DNA from: an uncultured bacterium
GTDB lineage: Bacteria > Myxococcota_A > UBA9042 > PHBI01
DNA: 36,768 bases
Reading direction: 5' to 3'
NCBI GenBank assembly: GCA_938040325.1
Contig: CALHXW010000418.1
Span: 1 to 36,768 of the forward strand
The translations under genes and the position numbers were made by a program. Under the pieces are notes generated by a model that did no database searches, was not told the DNA's origin, and worked only from the letters and a program-made list of their open reading frames with translations. Below, piece after piece: positions 15,301 to 23,461 of this stretch. Positions within the stretch are counted from its first letter, which is position 1, and each line of letters begins with the position of its first letter.

Positions 15301-16245
15301 TCACATGGCCTCGAGACGCGCTCCGACAGGGTCGATGGCGGAGACATGACTCACGGCCTGATGCCCGGACGCAACGAACGCACCGACCATCTCAGCCGCG
15401 ATGGTGTTTGCTTCGGCTTGCGTGGGGCTGAGCGCAAACATCGTCGGGCCCGAGCCGCTGATGCCACAACCGATGGCGCCTGCGGCGAGCGCTGCGGCTT
15501 CGACCGCATCGTAGCCTGCGATCAACCGACGCCGGTAGGGGGTCGCCAGTCGGTCGCCAAGCGAGCGACCTAAGAGCCCATGGTCTCCGCTGGCCAGCGC
15601 CGTCACAAGGCCAGCGATCGCCGCGAGGTTCGAGACTGCGTCAGCCATCGGAACGGCATCGGGCAGAGCCGCTCGTGCATCGGCGGTGCGGACCGCAAAG
15701 TTGGGTTTGACCGCGACCACCCACAGCTCGCCTGCCACCGGCAAGGAGATCACCTCGACGTGACCGTTGGCGCGCGGCGCACAGGCAACGACGCCCCCGT
15801 ACAGGCACGGCGCCACGTTGTCCGGGTGAGGGGTGCCGGTGGCAAGGCGCTCGCCTTCACGGCAGGCGTCGAGCAGAGCGCGCTTGTCGAAGTCGCTCGG
15901 GCACACGAGGGCCGCGGTTGCTAGGGCCGCCGCGACGGAAGATGCAGCGGAGCTTCCCATGCCGCTGCCGAGCGGGAGCCCCTTGTCGAGCCACAGCCGG
16001 ACGCCGGCGCCGTGGCCATAGTTCTCGAGGACCCACTGAGCCGCGACACCTGCGCAGTTGTCGCTCGCGGCGGTGGGTAGCCGTCCGTCATCACCTCGTA
16101 CCTCGACGATGGTCACCGCGCCGTCACGGGTGAGCTCTGCGGTGACCACATCGCGCGGCCCCTCTACGCAGAGCCCCAAGACGTCGTAGCCTGGTCCCAA
16201 GTTCGCCACCGTCGCGCTGGCGCTCGCGCGAGCACGCCGCGTCAT
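15301..16245 (-). CDS. thrB: Homoserine kinase
   Basis: Encodes 314 aa, a GHMP-family kinase that phosphorylates L-homoserine to O-phosphohomoserine for threonine synthesis. Visible features: N-terminal SATVANLGPGYDVLG, the GHMP ATP-loop PLGSGMGSSAAS at residues 91-102, and the C-terminal GCGISGSGPTMFAL glycine motif. Length is normal for the family. ATG at 16245 is the natural start but has only a weak ribosome-binding site. Threonine synthase and homoserine dehydrogenase genes are not adjacent, so this copy is an isolated thrB. It is divergent from the glycosyltransferase gene. The call over other GHMP kinases rests on the SATVANLGPGYDVLG opening and overall length. Confidence 0.9.
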   Translation of the reverse strand: MTRRARASASATVANLGPGYDVLGLCVEGPRDVVTAELTRDGAVTIVEVRGDDGRLPTAASDNCAGVAAQWVLENYGHGAGVRLWLDKGLPLGSGMGSSAASSVAAALATAALVCPSDFDKRALLDACREGERLATGTPHPDNVAPCLYGGVVACAPRANGHVEVISLPVAGELWVVAVKPNFAVRTADARAALPDAVPMADAVSNLAAIAGLVTALASGDHGLLGRSLGDRLATPYRRRLIAGYDAVEAAALAAGAIGCGISGSGPTMFALSPTQAEANTIAAEMVGAFVASGHQAVSHVSAIDPVGARLEAM

Positions 16246-16340
16246 CGGGTCCGCTCGTGCATCGGCAGGACGATCGGGTGGACCTGCTGGTGGTCCGGTC
16301 TGGGCGTCTGAGCGACGTCGAGAAGGTAGCGACGAGTCAT
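16242..16340 (-). CDS. Possible 32-aa upstream ORF overlapping thrB start
   Basis: An in-frame ATG at 16340 opens a 32-codon frame (MTRRYLLDVAQTPRPD...) whose TGA overlaps the thrB ATG as ATGA. The overlap would allow translational coupling, and thrB's own ribosome-binding site is weak. Against it: no convincing ribosome-binding site of its own, no run of Thr or Ile codons as in an attenuator leader, and no known homologue. Listed only as a possibility. Confidence 0.2.
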   Translation of the reverse strand: MTRRYLLDVAQTPRPDHQQVHPIVLPMHERTR

Positions 16341-16369
16341 GGGCGAGACCTTAGCGCACGCGACGATCG

Positions 16370-16399
16370 TTGACACTCCCGTTGAGCGACCCTTATAGC
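16370..16399 (+). promoter_or_regulatory. Sigma-70-type promoter for the glycosyltransferase operon
   Basis: A perfect -35 TTGACA lies at 16370-16375 and a -10 TATAGC (4 of 6 consensus, with TATA intact) at 16394-16399, spaced 18 bp. Transcription would start near 16406, giving a short leader of about 24 nt with GGAGG before the GTG at 16430. It lies in the divergent gap between thrB and the glycosyltransferase gene. Confidence 0.6.
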
Positions 16400-16429
16400 A
16401 CCTCCGACTCGAAGGGCGTCGGAGGCTCC

Positions 16430-17194
16430 GTGGCGAAGAAGGCAGCGAAGAAGACGGAGAAGGCAGACAAGACTGTCGAGAGGCCAACCGCCTCGATCGT
16501 CATCCCCGTCTACAACGAAGAAGGCCTGCTCAAGACGGCCATCAACGATCTCATCGGCAACCTGGCCGAGGTCCTCCCGGACCTCAGCTACGAGATCATC
16601 GTCACCGAGAACGGGTCGACCGACGACACGCTCGAGATTGCGTACGCGCTCGAGCGAAAGTTCGACGCGGTTCGCGTGCTCCATAGCCCCGAGCCGAACT
16701 ATGGCCGTGCGCTTCGCAGGGGCATTCTCGAGGCACGCGGAACCTTCGTGCTCTGCGACGAGATCGACATCTGCGACATCGGTTTCCACACGCGCGCTCT
16801 CGACATCCTCCAGGCGGACCAGGCCGACATGGTCGTGGGCAGCAAGGCCCACCCGGACGCCCAAGACCGGCGACCTGCCATGCGCCGCGCCGGTACGGCC
16901 GTCATCAACGGCATGCTGAAGGTCCTTTTGGACTTCAAGGGCACCGACACCCACGGGCTCAAGGCGTTCCATCGTGACCGCCTGCTGCCGGTGGTCAACC
17001 GCTGCATCGTCGACAAGGACCTCTTTGCGAGCGAGCTGGTGATTCGTGCCGAGCGCGACGCCTACCGCATCACCGAGATTCCGATCGTCATCGTCGAGAA
17101 GCGTCCGCCGAGCATCAACCTCGTCAAGCGTGTTCCGCACGTGATGAAGAACCTCGCCAAGCTCACGTGGGCTATCCGCCTCCGAGGGCGGTAA
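16430..17194 (+). CDS. Family 2 glycosyltransferase (dolichol-phosphate-mannose-synthase-like)
   Basis: Encodes 254 aa. GTG at 16430 follows GGAGG; the longer frame starting at 16370 would begin inside the promoter. A Lys/Ala-rich N-terminal tail (1-19) precedes the GT-A fold: ASIVIPVYNEE (21-31), ENGSTDDT (60-67), and LCDEID at 108-113 where a DxD-like metal site is expected (here Asp-Glu-Ile-Asp). No membrane helix is present, so a soluble or peripheral enzyme transferring a sugar from a nucleotide donor, probably to a lipid carrier. It is followed 5 bp later by a polysaccharide deacetylase, suggesting a joint role in glycolipid or surface-glycan synthesis. Donor and acceptor unknown. Confidence 0.85.
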   Translation: MAKKAAKKTEKADKTVERPTASIVIPVYNEEGLLKTAINDLIGNLAEVLPDLSYEIIVTENGSTDDTLEIAYALERKFDAVRVLHSPEPNYGRALRRGILEARGTFVLCDEIDICDIGFHTRALDILQADQADMVVGSKAHPDAQDRRPAMRRAGTAVINGMLKVLLDFKGTDTHGLKAFHRDRLLPVVNRCIVDKDLFASELVIRAERDAYRITEIPIVIVEKRPPSINLVKRVPHVMKNLAKLTWAIRLRGR

Positions 17195-17199
17195 CCGGC

Positions 17200-18099
17200 G
17201 TGCGGGGGGGACCAGCCGCGGCCGTCAACGTCGATATCGATAGCCTCTACCTCTACTATCGACTTCACGACCTCGACGAAGCGCGTGCCACCAACGCGGT
17301 GTGGGAGCGTGGCGTCCCCCGGTTCCTCGACCTCTTCGACTCGCTCGGCGTCAAAGCGACGTTCTTTGTGGTCGCTTCGGACCTCGAGCGCTGGCCAGCG
17401 GCCCGTGAGATCGCCGAGCGACTGGTCGCGTCTGGCCACGAGCTTGGCAGCCACTCGTGGTCACATCCTTACGACCTGACACGCCAGCACGACAAGTTCG
17501 TCCGCAACGAGCTTAAGCGCAGCTTCGACCTGCTCAGCGATGTTGTCGGCCGCCCGATCACAGGCTTTCGGGCGCCAGGCTACACGATGACCGATCGGGT
17601 CCTGCGTCTCCTCGCGGAGACCGGCTACCGCTACGACTCGTCGATCTTTCCGTGCCCGCCCTACTACCTCGCCAAGCTCGGCGTGCTCGCGTCGATGGCG
17701 CTTCGCGGTAAGAAGAGCCAGTCGATCGTCGGACCTCCCAGCGTCATGTGGGCCAAGACCCGTCCCTACCGCACTCACGGCCTCGTCGAGATGCCGGTGA
17801 CGGTGCTCCCAGGGCTCCGCTTTCCCTTTATCGGAACCAGCCTGCTCATGATGGGCCTGAAGGGCTACCGTCTGATTCGTCCATGGTTACGAAGGGCTCG
17901 GGTGGTCAACCTTGAGTTTCATGGCATCGATCTCTGCGATCTCCAACAGGACGGCATCGATCCAGCGCTGCTCAAACAGCCTGACCTTCGCGTAGACTTG
18001 GACAACAAACTTGCGCTGTTCACGGAGGTGATCCGAGACTTGCGCGACGGCTGGGGTGTCGACACGCTCGAAAACCTTGCCGCGGACATGGTGGCGTAA
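17200..18099 (+). CDS. Polysaccharide deacetylase (NodB homology domain)
   Basis: Encodes 299 aa with GTG start at 17200, 5 bp after the glycosyltransferase stop; a GTG at 17167 would overlap that gene. NodB motifs are present. VDIDS carries Asp12 and Asp14, the base/metal position, though spaced as DxD rather than the usual adjacent pair. His85 and His89 in HELGSHSWSHPY are metal ligands. FRAPGY (123-128) is motif 3. A conserved EFHGID sits near the C-terminus. No signal peptide, so it may act on a cytoplasmic lipid-linked sugar made by its neighbour. It probably removes N- or O-acetyl groups. Operon partner of the glycosyltransferase. Confidence 0.85.
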   Translation: MRGGPAAAVNVDIDSLYLYYRLHDLDEARATNAVWERGVPRFLDLFDSLGVKATFFVVASDLERWPAAREIAERLVASGHELGSHSWSHPYDLTRQHDKFVRNELKRSFDLLSDVVGRPITGFRAPGYTMTDRVLRLLAETGYRYDSSIFPCPPYYLAKLGVLASMALRGKKSQSIVGPPSVMWAKTRPYRTHGLVEMPVTVLPGLRFPFIGTSLLMMGLKGYRLIRPWLRRARVVNLEFHGIDLCDLQQDGIDPALLKQPDLRVDLDNKLALFTEVIRDLRDGWGVDTLENLAADMVA

Positions 18100-18123
18100 C
18101 CCACAGCAACGACAGCGGTCGAT

Positions 18124-20604
18124 TTGGCGCTCCTTCGACATCTAGACAAGGTTCCTTGGACCCAGCTTCAGCACTGCTCTGGGGTCGCTGTGACTGTCGC
18201 CGAAGACCTACGCGGGCTGATCTCGCCGCACCAGGACATGCGCGACACCGCGCTCGATCGGCTCTTTGAGACGCTCGAGTGCGCCGGCGAAGTCTACGAG
18301 GCAAGCCCTCGCGCGGTGCCCTTCCTGCTGGAGCTCATCTCCAAGCCGAAGGTGCCGGACCGGGTCGCGCTGCTGGCGCTCCTCGACACGCTCGCGGCCG
18401 CTGAGCTGTCCGCCGATCCCTCGTGGGTTGCCGACATCCAGACCGAGCTGCGTCATGGGGTTGGGCTCTTTCTGACGCTGACCCGCGATGGTGACCCCGA
18501 AGTGCGCCTCGCCGTCGGGGCGATCTTGTCTCGGCTCATCGAAGACAAGACGGTCATCGAGGTCACGATTGCCGCCCAGATCCGGGCTGAGCAAGACCAC
18601 GGCGTGTTCGTGACCCTCCTGCTCGTGCCGGCTCTGCTTGGCGAGCCGGGCGACCTCTGGCGATCCACCTGCGAGAGCCTGCTCTTCGACAGTGATGCTG
18701 TCCGGAGGACGGCCGCGGCGATGGCCCTTGGGCTCGCCTACCGCGACCTCGCTCCAGAGTCCGCTCTCGACGTGTTGCTGGCGACCTTGGCCGACGAGGA
18801 CGCCCTCGACGTCTGTGGCGCTGCCTGGCAGCGGAGCCCCTGGGCGCGCTCGGGGGTAGTCGCCGACACGGCGATGGTGGCCGCAGCGTTCGGACCTGCG
18901 TTCGCGGCGAAGACGGTTCAAGCGCTCGACACGATCGTCGCGGGGACAAAGAACACGGAAACAGCGACAGCCTGCGTTGAGGCGATGCTGTGGGCCGCGT
19001 TCGAGAACGGACCCGATGCTCCATACACCGCAGCGTCACTGACGCCACCGCAGAGGGTCGTGCTCAAGCGTGCCACGACCACCGACCATGTCTGGGTGGA
19101 CGAGGGCCGTTTCGCAGCTGCCCTTGCCGACAGCTCGCTCCCTCAGTCCCGAAAGGCGCTTGCAGCGCTGGTCGAGGCGCCTGTGAAGAAGCGCCGACCG
19201 TCGACGCGCCCTGGCTTCGGGCCGGACGCGATCCGTCGTCGTCCTTCCACGAGCTCGCGCCTGCAAGCGGCCTCAGGCGGGTCCGCAGGGTCGAGGGCAC
19301 CATCCACCAAGGGAGCCGCCCAAGCGGCGCCACAGCCGGCCGCAGCGCCCCCTCAGAAGGCGCCAAGAGCTCCTGTGGCGCACGATGCGACCGACACCAT
19401 CGACTCGGAGATGCCTGGCAGCGATGCCACATGGCACGACGGCGTTGCGGTCGATCCCGCTTTGCTCGACGCGCCGCCGGCCAACGTCAGCCCTGCGAGA
19501 GCGCCCAGTTCGCCAAAGAAGCCGGCGCCGAGCCCGCCGAAGCAGGCCGCGCCGAGCCCGCCGAAGCAGGCCGCGCCGAGCCCGCCGAAGCAGGCCGCGC
19601 CGAGCCCGCCGAAGAAGGCTCCGGCAGCCGCCAAGAGCGTCGCAAAGGCTGGCGCGAAGCCTGCGGCCAAGTCCAACAAGCCCCCGGTCGCCCCAATGCC
19701 GCCGCCCAAGACGTCGGCGTCATCCAAGCCTGGCACCAAGCCCAAGCCCGGCACGCCGAGCTCGATGCTTGAGCCGCGTCCGTTGGTCCTCGAGAAGAAG
19801 ATTGCGGTCACCATCGCTGGCGATACTCGGACGTTCGAGGTCCACCGCTGGGCTGAGATTGTGTTCTTCGAGTACGGACGCAATCAAAAGGCGCTTCGCC
19901 GGATTCTCTCGTCGACCATGAGCGACCTCGAGCAAGCCCGTGCCTTTGTCGAGATGCTCGATGGGGCCCATGACCTGGTCGAAGCACGGATGGTTCAGGG
20001 GCGGATGCACGACGGTGACGTCGCCGGTGGGTTTCAGGAGTGCCTGAAGTCGGCCTACGACGGCGACCGCGAGGGGACGCTTCGCTGGCTTGCTTCGCAC
20101 CTCGACGACGCGATCGCCGAAGCCAAGGAGGGCTACGAGGTCTCGAAGTCGGTCATCCATGTGGTCGCTGGGCTGCTTCGTTGCACCGGGCTGAAGCTCG
20201 ACAAGCGCTTCGACCCCATCATCGTGCCCGAGCCCGGTGACGGGGCGACGCTCGAGGTGCTCAAGGCCCTTGGCAGTGACCACGCCGAGCGCGTAGTGCT
20301 CAAGCACCTCGACGACATCGAAGGTGAGGCACAAGCAGCGGGTTCCTGGCAGCCTGCGCTCGCCGACTTCGTCAAGGACTACGCCACCGTGCTGTCGGTT
20401 GTGAAGTCGGAGATTGTCGCCTGTGCGCTGGTCCGGCTTGCGCTGCGGTCGGGTCGCTGGGCAGGCGCTATCGGCATGGTGCGGCGTCACGGCGACGCCC
20501 ACCCGCCAACCGCCGACCTTCTCTCGGAGCTTGAAGACATCGACCTCAGCGGGATCGGCACCGTCGGCGAGATGGAACCGTACATCGACGCCTTCAACCT
20601 CTGA
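18124..20604 (+). CDS. Large HEAT-like protein with Pro/Ala/Lys repeat linker
   Basis: Encodes 826 aa from a TTG start with a weak ribosome-binding site; the exact start is uncertain. Residues about 1-350 are alpha-helical and HEAT-repeat-like, with segments such as MRDTALDRLFETLECAGEVY and DPEVRLAVGAILSRLIED. Residues about 355-560 are a disordered Pro/Ala/Ser/Lys-rich linker with a four-fold SPPKQAAP repeat. Residues about 565-826 form a second folded domain that is largely helical. No enzyme motif and no signal peptide. The TGA overlaps the ATG of the radical SAM gene, so the two are coupled. A scaffold or adaptor role is possible but not shown. Confidence 0.75.
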   Translation: MALLRHLDKVPWTQLQHCSGVAVTVAEDLRGLISPHQDMRDTALDRLFETLECAGEVYEASPRAVPFLLELISKPKVPDRVALLALLDTLAAAELSADPSWVADIQTELRHGVGLFLTLTRDGDPEVRLAVGAILSRLIEDKTVIEVTIAAQIRAEQDHGVFVTLLLVPALLGEPGDLWRSTCESLLFDSDAVRRTAAAMALGLAYRDLAPESALDVLLATLADEDALDVCGAAWQRSPWARSGVVADTAMVAAAFGPAFAAKTVQALDTIVAGTKNTETATACVEAMLWAAFENGPDAPYTAASLTPPQRVVLKRATTTDHVWVDEGRFAAALADSSLPQSRKALAALVEAPVKKRRPSTRPGFGPDAIRRRPSTSSRLQAASGGSAGSRAPSTKGAAQAAPQPAAAPPQKAPRAPVAHDATDTIDSEMPGSDATWHDGVAVDPALLDAPPANVSPARAPSSPKKPAPSPPKQAAPSPPKQAAPSPPKQAAPSPPKKAPAAAKSVAKAGAKPAAKSNKPPVAPMPPPKTSASSKPGTKPKPGTPSSMLEPRPLVLEKKIAVTIAGDTRTFEVHRWAEIVFFEYGRNQKALRRILSSTMSDLEQARAFVEMLDGAHDLVEARMVQGRMHDGDVAGGFQECLKSAYDGDREGTLRWLASHLDDAIAEAKEGYEVSKSVIHVVAGLLRCTGLKLDKRFDPIIVPEPGDGATLEVLKALGSDHAERVVLKHLDDIEGEAQAAGSWQPALADFVKDYATVLSVVKSEIVACALVRLALRSGRWAGAIGMVRRHGDAHPPTADLLSELEDIDLSGIGTVGEMEPYIDAFNL
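19528..19617 (+). repeat. 24-bp coding tandem repeat
   Basis: Three exact 24-bp units begin at 19528, 19552 and 19576 (each starting CCGAGCCCGCCGAAGC), and a partial fourth ends at 19617. They encode the SPPKQAAP repeats of the linker. Exact identity between units suggests recent slippage, and copy number probably varies between strains. Confidence 0.9.
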
Positions 20605-22169
20605 TGGCGAAACGTAAAGAGCGTCGAGACCGACGAGTGCGCGGCCTCCAACGTCGCGACGCGAAGGCCAAACAAGACCCAGAGAGCCACCGCCGGGCCC
20701 TGCTCGATCAAGAGACCGGCACGATCGTTCGCGAGGCGCCGCTGAAAGTGGCGCTCTGCTACCCGCTGCCGTACCGGACGGCCATGAGCAGCCTTGGCTA
20801 CCAGGTCATCTACCGGATGCTCAACAGCCAGCCGTTCATGAGCTGTGAGCGAGTCGTGCTGCCCGATGACGTGGCCGAGTATCGACGCGCCGGCCTGACG
20901 CCGCGGTCGATCGAGACGGGTCGCCCGCTCGGCGACTTCGATATCTTGGCGTTCAGCATCACCTACGACCTCGACATCACGGGCTTGTTCGAGCTGCTCG
21001 ACATGGGCAGGATCCCGATCCTTCACAAGGACCGCGGCCCCCGTGACCCCATCGTCTTCTTCGGTGGCCCAGTGACGGCGTCCAACCCGCTGCCGATGGG
21101 CCCCTTCGTGGACTTCGGCGTCATCGGTGACGGCGAGGACGCGGTCGCAAGCCTCATCAACGCGCTTGAGGACGCCGACGATCGCGATGACCTGATGCAG
21201 CGCGCCGCCAACATCAAAGGCGTCTGGGTCCCGACCTTGCACGGCGATGCGGTGCCTGCCGTCGAGAAAGTCACGGCAGGAGCACTGCCCGCCTACGGCC
21301 AGATCGTCACGCCGAACACCGAGCTGTCGAACATGTTCTTGGTCGAGGCCAGCCGCGGCTGCCCACGGTTTTGCAAGTTCTGTCTCGTGCGCAACCGCGA
21401 GAGTCCGATGCGCGAGCCAGAAGCCGAGCGGGTTCTGAGCTACATCCCCGACGATGCGCCCCGGGTTGGCTTCGTTGGGGCCGCGGTCAGCGAGTGGGTC
21501 GGGATTCGGCCGGCTCTACGCCGCGTCATCGATAGCGGCCGAGGCGTTGGGGTCTCGAGCCTGCGCGCAGACCGTCTCGATGACGAGTTCGTCGGCCTGC
21601 TGGCGGCGGGAGGCTACCGGACCATGACGGTGGCCAGTGATGCGCCCAGCCAGCGCTTGCGCAACAAGCTCGCCAAGGGGATCCGCACCAAGCACTTGCT
21701 GAACGCGGCACGCCTGGCGAAGGCCCACGGCATGCTCAAGCTCAAGCTCTACCTCATCATTGGGTTGCCCGATGAAAACGATGACGACATCGACGAGCTC
21801 ATCGAGTTCACCCGTGAGCTGAGCGCCATCCTGCCAACGGCGCTCGGCGCGTCGCCACTTGTGCCGAAGCTCCACACACCACTGGCAACCGCTGAGTTCG
21901 CGGGAATTCCGACAGTCGACCGGACGCTAAAGCGGATTCGCAGCGCCCTTGGTGGCGTCGCTGAGCTCCGGAGCACCTCCGCCAAGTGGGCTTGGATCGA
22001 GTACCGCATGAGCCAGGGTGCCGCGGATGCCGGCCTCGCCGCGCTGGCGGCGTGGCGCGCTGGCGGAGGCTATCGCGCCTGGGCGAAGGCCTTTGAAGAT
22101 GTCGAGGAGCGCGGCGCACTGGCCGCAGCACGGCGACACAACCTCTTCGAAGCTGCGCCAAGACGCTAG
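20604..22169 (+). CDS. Radical SAM protein with B12-binding-like N-terminal domain
   Basis: Encodes 521 aa. The ATG overlaps the previous stop (TGATG). A basic N-terminal tail (1-45) is followed by a Rossmann-like region beginning LKVALCYPLPYRTAMSSLGY, resembling the cobalamin-binding part of COG1032-type radical SAM enzymes. The [4Fe-4S] site is Cys253-x3-Cys257-x2-Cys260 in SRGCPRFCKFC. It is followed by the usual TIM-barrel features, such as LYLIIGLPDENDDDIDELIEF. The reaction is unknown; related proteins include methylthiotransferase-like and B12-dependent enzymes. Cytoplasmic. Coupling to the HEAT-like protein is the only context clue. Confidence 0.88.
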   Translation: MAKRKERRDRRVRGLQRRDAKAKQDPESHRRALLDQETGTIVREAPLKVALCYPLPYRTAMSSLGYQVIYRMLNSQPFMSCERVVLPDDVAEYRRAGLTPRSIETGRPLGDFDILAFSITYDLDITGLFELLDMGRIPILHKDRGPRDPIVFFGGPVTASNPLPMGPFVDFGVIGDGEDAVASLINALEDADDRDDLMQRAANIKGVWVPTLHGDAVPAVEKVTAGALPAYGQIVTPNTELSNMFLVEASRGCPRFCKFCLVRNRESPMREPEAERVLSYIPDDAPRVGFVGAAVSEWVGIRPALRRVIDSGRGVGVSSLRADRLDDEFVGLLAAGGYRTMTVASDAPSQRLRNKLAKGIRTKHLLNAARLAKAHGMLKLKLYLIIGLPDENDDDIDELIEFTRELSAILPTALGASPLVPKLHTPLATAEFAGIPTVDRTLKRIRSALGGVAELRSTSAKWAWIEYRMSQGAADAGLAALAAWRAGGGYRAWAKAFEDVEERGALAAARRHNLFEAAPRR

Positions 22170-22184
22170 CGAGACCTCCTCACG

Positions 22185-22384
22185 AGCCTCACGCCCCGGC
22201 CCACGCGCACTCGGTCCCGCGCCCCGGCTCACGCTCACGCCTAGGCCCACGCCCACGCCCGAGCTCACGCCCGCGCCCACTGCCACTGCCCGCGCCCGCG
22301 CTCACGCCTAGGCCCACGCCCACGCCCACGCCCACTGCCCGCGCTCACGCCCGCGCTCACGCCCACGCCCACGCCCACGCCCAC
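22185..22384. repeat. Degenerate hexanucleotide (CCCACG) tract between convergent genes
   Basis: About 200 bp consist almost entirely of CCCACG, CTCACG, CCCGCG and CCCACTG-type units, nearly free of A-T steps. They fill the gap between the radical SAM stop (22169) and the FGE-fold lipoprotein stop (22426, minus strand). Two blocks, 22313-22333 and 22362-22382, have four CCC runs each separated by three bases, so the minus strand reads GGGCGT repeats that satisfy a G-quadruplex pattern. The units are variable and there is no unique spacer, so it is not CRISPR. No terminator hairpin is evident. Confidence 0.85.
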
Positions 22385-22425
22385 CGGCAGCCATGACCCG
22401 CACTGGGGCTCGCCCACACCGCTGT

Positions 22426-23454
22426 CTAGAGGTCTTGCGCGCAGCGGAAGCCGAGGTCTGGACGGGTCGTGTCAGGCGTGGCGCCCGCTCGGGCCCATGT
22501 CCGGTGTGCGCATGCCGACTCGGTCAGCACGCTGGCGCCCCGGATCGCCCGCTCGTCAAATGCGGTGAGGTCCTCACCGGGCTTGATGAACTCAAGGTCG
22601 ATGCCGTCGGCGTCGTAGGCTTCGCACACGATCGATACGGTCGGTTCCCCACTGCACACGTAGTGGCATGCTCCAGACGCCTCTGTGCAGTCAGGGCAGG
22701 ACTGTGCACGCGCTTGACAGGCGCCATCACCGTTGCAGTCGCTTGCCCGGTCGCACGGGGCGAGGTTGCTGCAGGTCACCTCGGTGTCGAACCAGTCATC
22801 GACCCACTCCGCCACGTTGCCCAAGAGCTGGTGGATCTGCTGGCCTCCTTCTGTCACGACATCATCGCTGCTTCCGAGAGCGGGCTCTAGCTCAAAGCCA
22901 CCGCGGCACAGCCCCGTCGCAACGGCCATGGCTGCGCAGTCCGCTGGGCGCGCGACGCGATCGCTAGCCACTGCCCGTGGTGTGCTTCGATCGGCCCCCT
23001 TGGCCACTCGCTCCCACTCCATCTCGCTCGGCAGTCGCTTACCGGCGAACGCGCAGTACGCACGCGCCTGAGACCACGACACGTTCACAACCGGGAAGTC
23101 ATCGAACGCGTCGTTGCCGTAGTACTCCGCTTGGCTTGCGACAACCGCACTTCGGAACGCCGGCTTGGTGCACGCCCCGTGGGCCACGCAGTGGTCGAAC
23201 TGGAGGTTGGTGACCTCATGACGGTCGATGCGGAAGGGCTTGAGGTGCACGACTGCGACCGGCATCGTCAGCGGCACGTCTTCGAGCGCCTGGCTGCACA
23301 GGTCACCGTCTTCTGGGCAGTGTTGGTCGAACCCGAAGTCCACGGTCAGGCCGGTGGTGACCTCGACCATGTCCGTGAGCTCGGGCGGGTCGATGCCTGG
23401 CGTACAGGCCGTCACGCACGCAAGCGCAGCCCCAATCACAAGGTGTGTCTTCAT
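22426..23454 (-). CDS. Lipoprotein with formylglycine-generating-enzyme (FGE/SUMF1) fold
   Basis: Encodes 342 aa. ATG at 23454, 7 bp after the preceding gene's stop, opens a lipoprotein signal (lipobox VTAC, Cys17); an earlier in-frame start at 23484 would overlap that gene. FGE-sulfatase family landmarks: FRIDRHEVTNLQF, DFPVVNVSWSQARAYCAFAG, KRLPSEMEWERVAKG, LGNVAEWVDDWF, AIRGASV and terminal GFRCA. A Cys-rich insertion (about residues 225-275) interrupts the fold. Canonical FGEs oxidise a sulfatase Cys. Here the surface location, the insertion and absence of a sulfatase gene suggest a structural or binding role, as in many bacterial members. The catalytic Cys pair could not be confirmed. 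Last gene of a three-gene exported-protein operon. Confidence 0.85.
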   Translation of the reverse strand: MKTHLVIGAALACVTACTPGIDPPELTDMVEVTTGLTVDFGFDQHCPEDGDLCSQALEDVPLTMPVAVVHLKPFRIDRHEVTNLQFDHCVAHGACTKPAFRSAVVASQAEYYGNDAFDDFPVVNVSWSQARAYCAFAGKRLPSEMEWERVAKGADRSTPRAVASDRVARPADCAAMAVATGLCRGGFELEPALGSSDDVVTEGGQQIHQLLGNVAEWVDDWFDTEVTCSNLAPCDRASDCNGDGACQARAQSCPDCTEASGACHYVCSGEPTVSIVCEAYDADGIDLEFIKPGEDLTAFDERAIRGASVLTESACAHRTWARAGATPDTTRPDLGFRCAQDL

Positions 23455-23461
23455 GCTGGTC

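Noticed and set aside
14682-15431. 249-codon plus-strand frame with a repeated EIRNLMASGSVPLAHPS segment
   Set aside because: The repeated peptide is just the 63-bp direct repeat of the miniature element read in one frame; the rest is antisense to the lipoprotein and thrB.
22185-22384. Possible CRISPR array
   Set aside because: Units are 6 bp and degenerate, with no constant repeat plus unique spacers and no cas genes.
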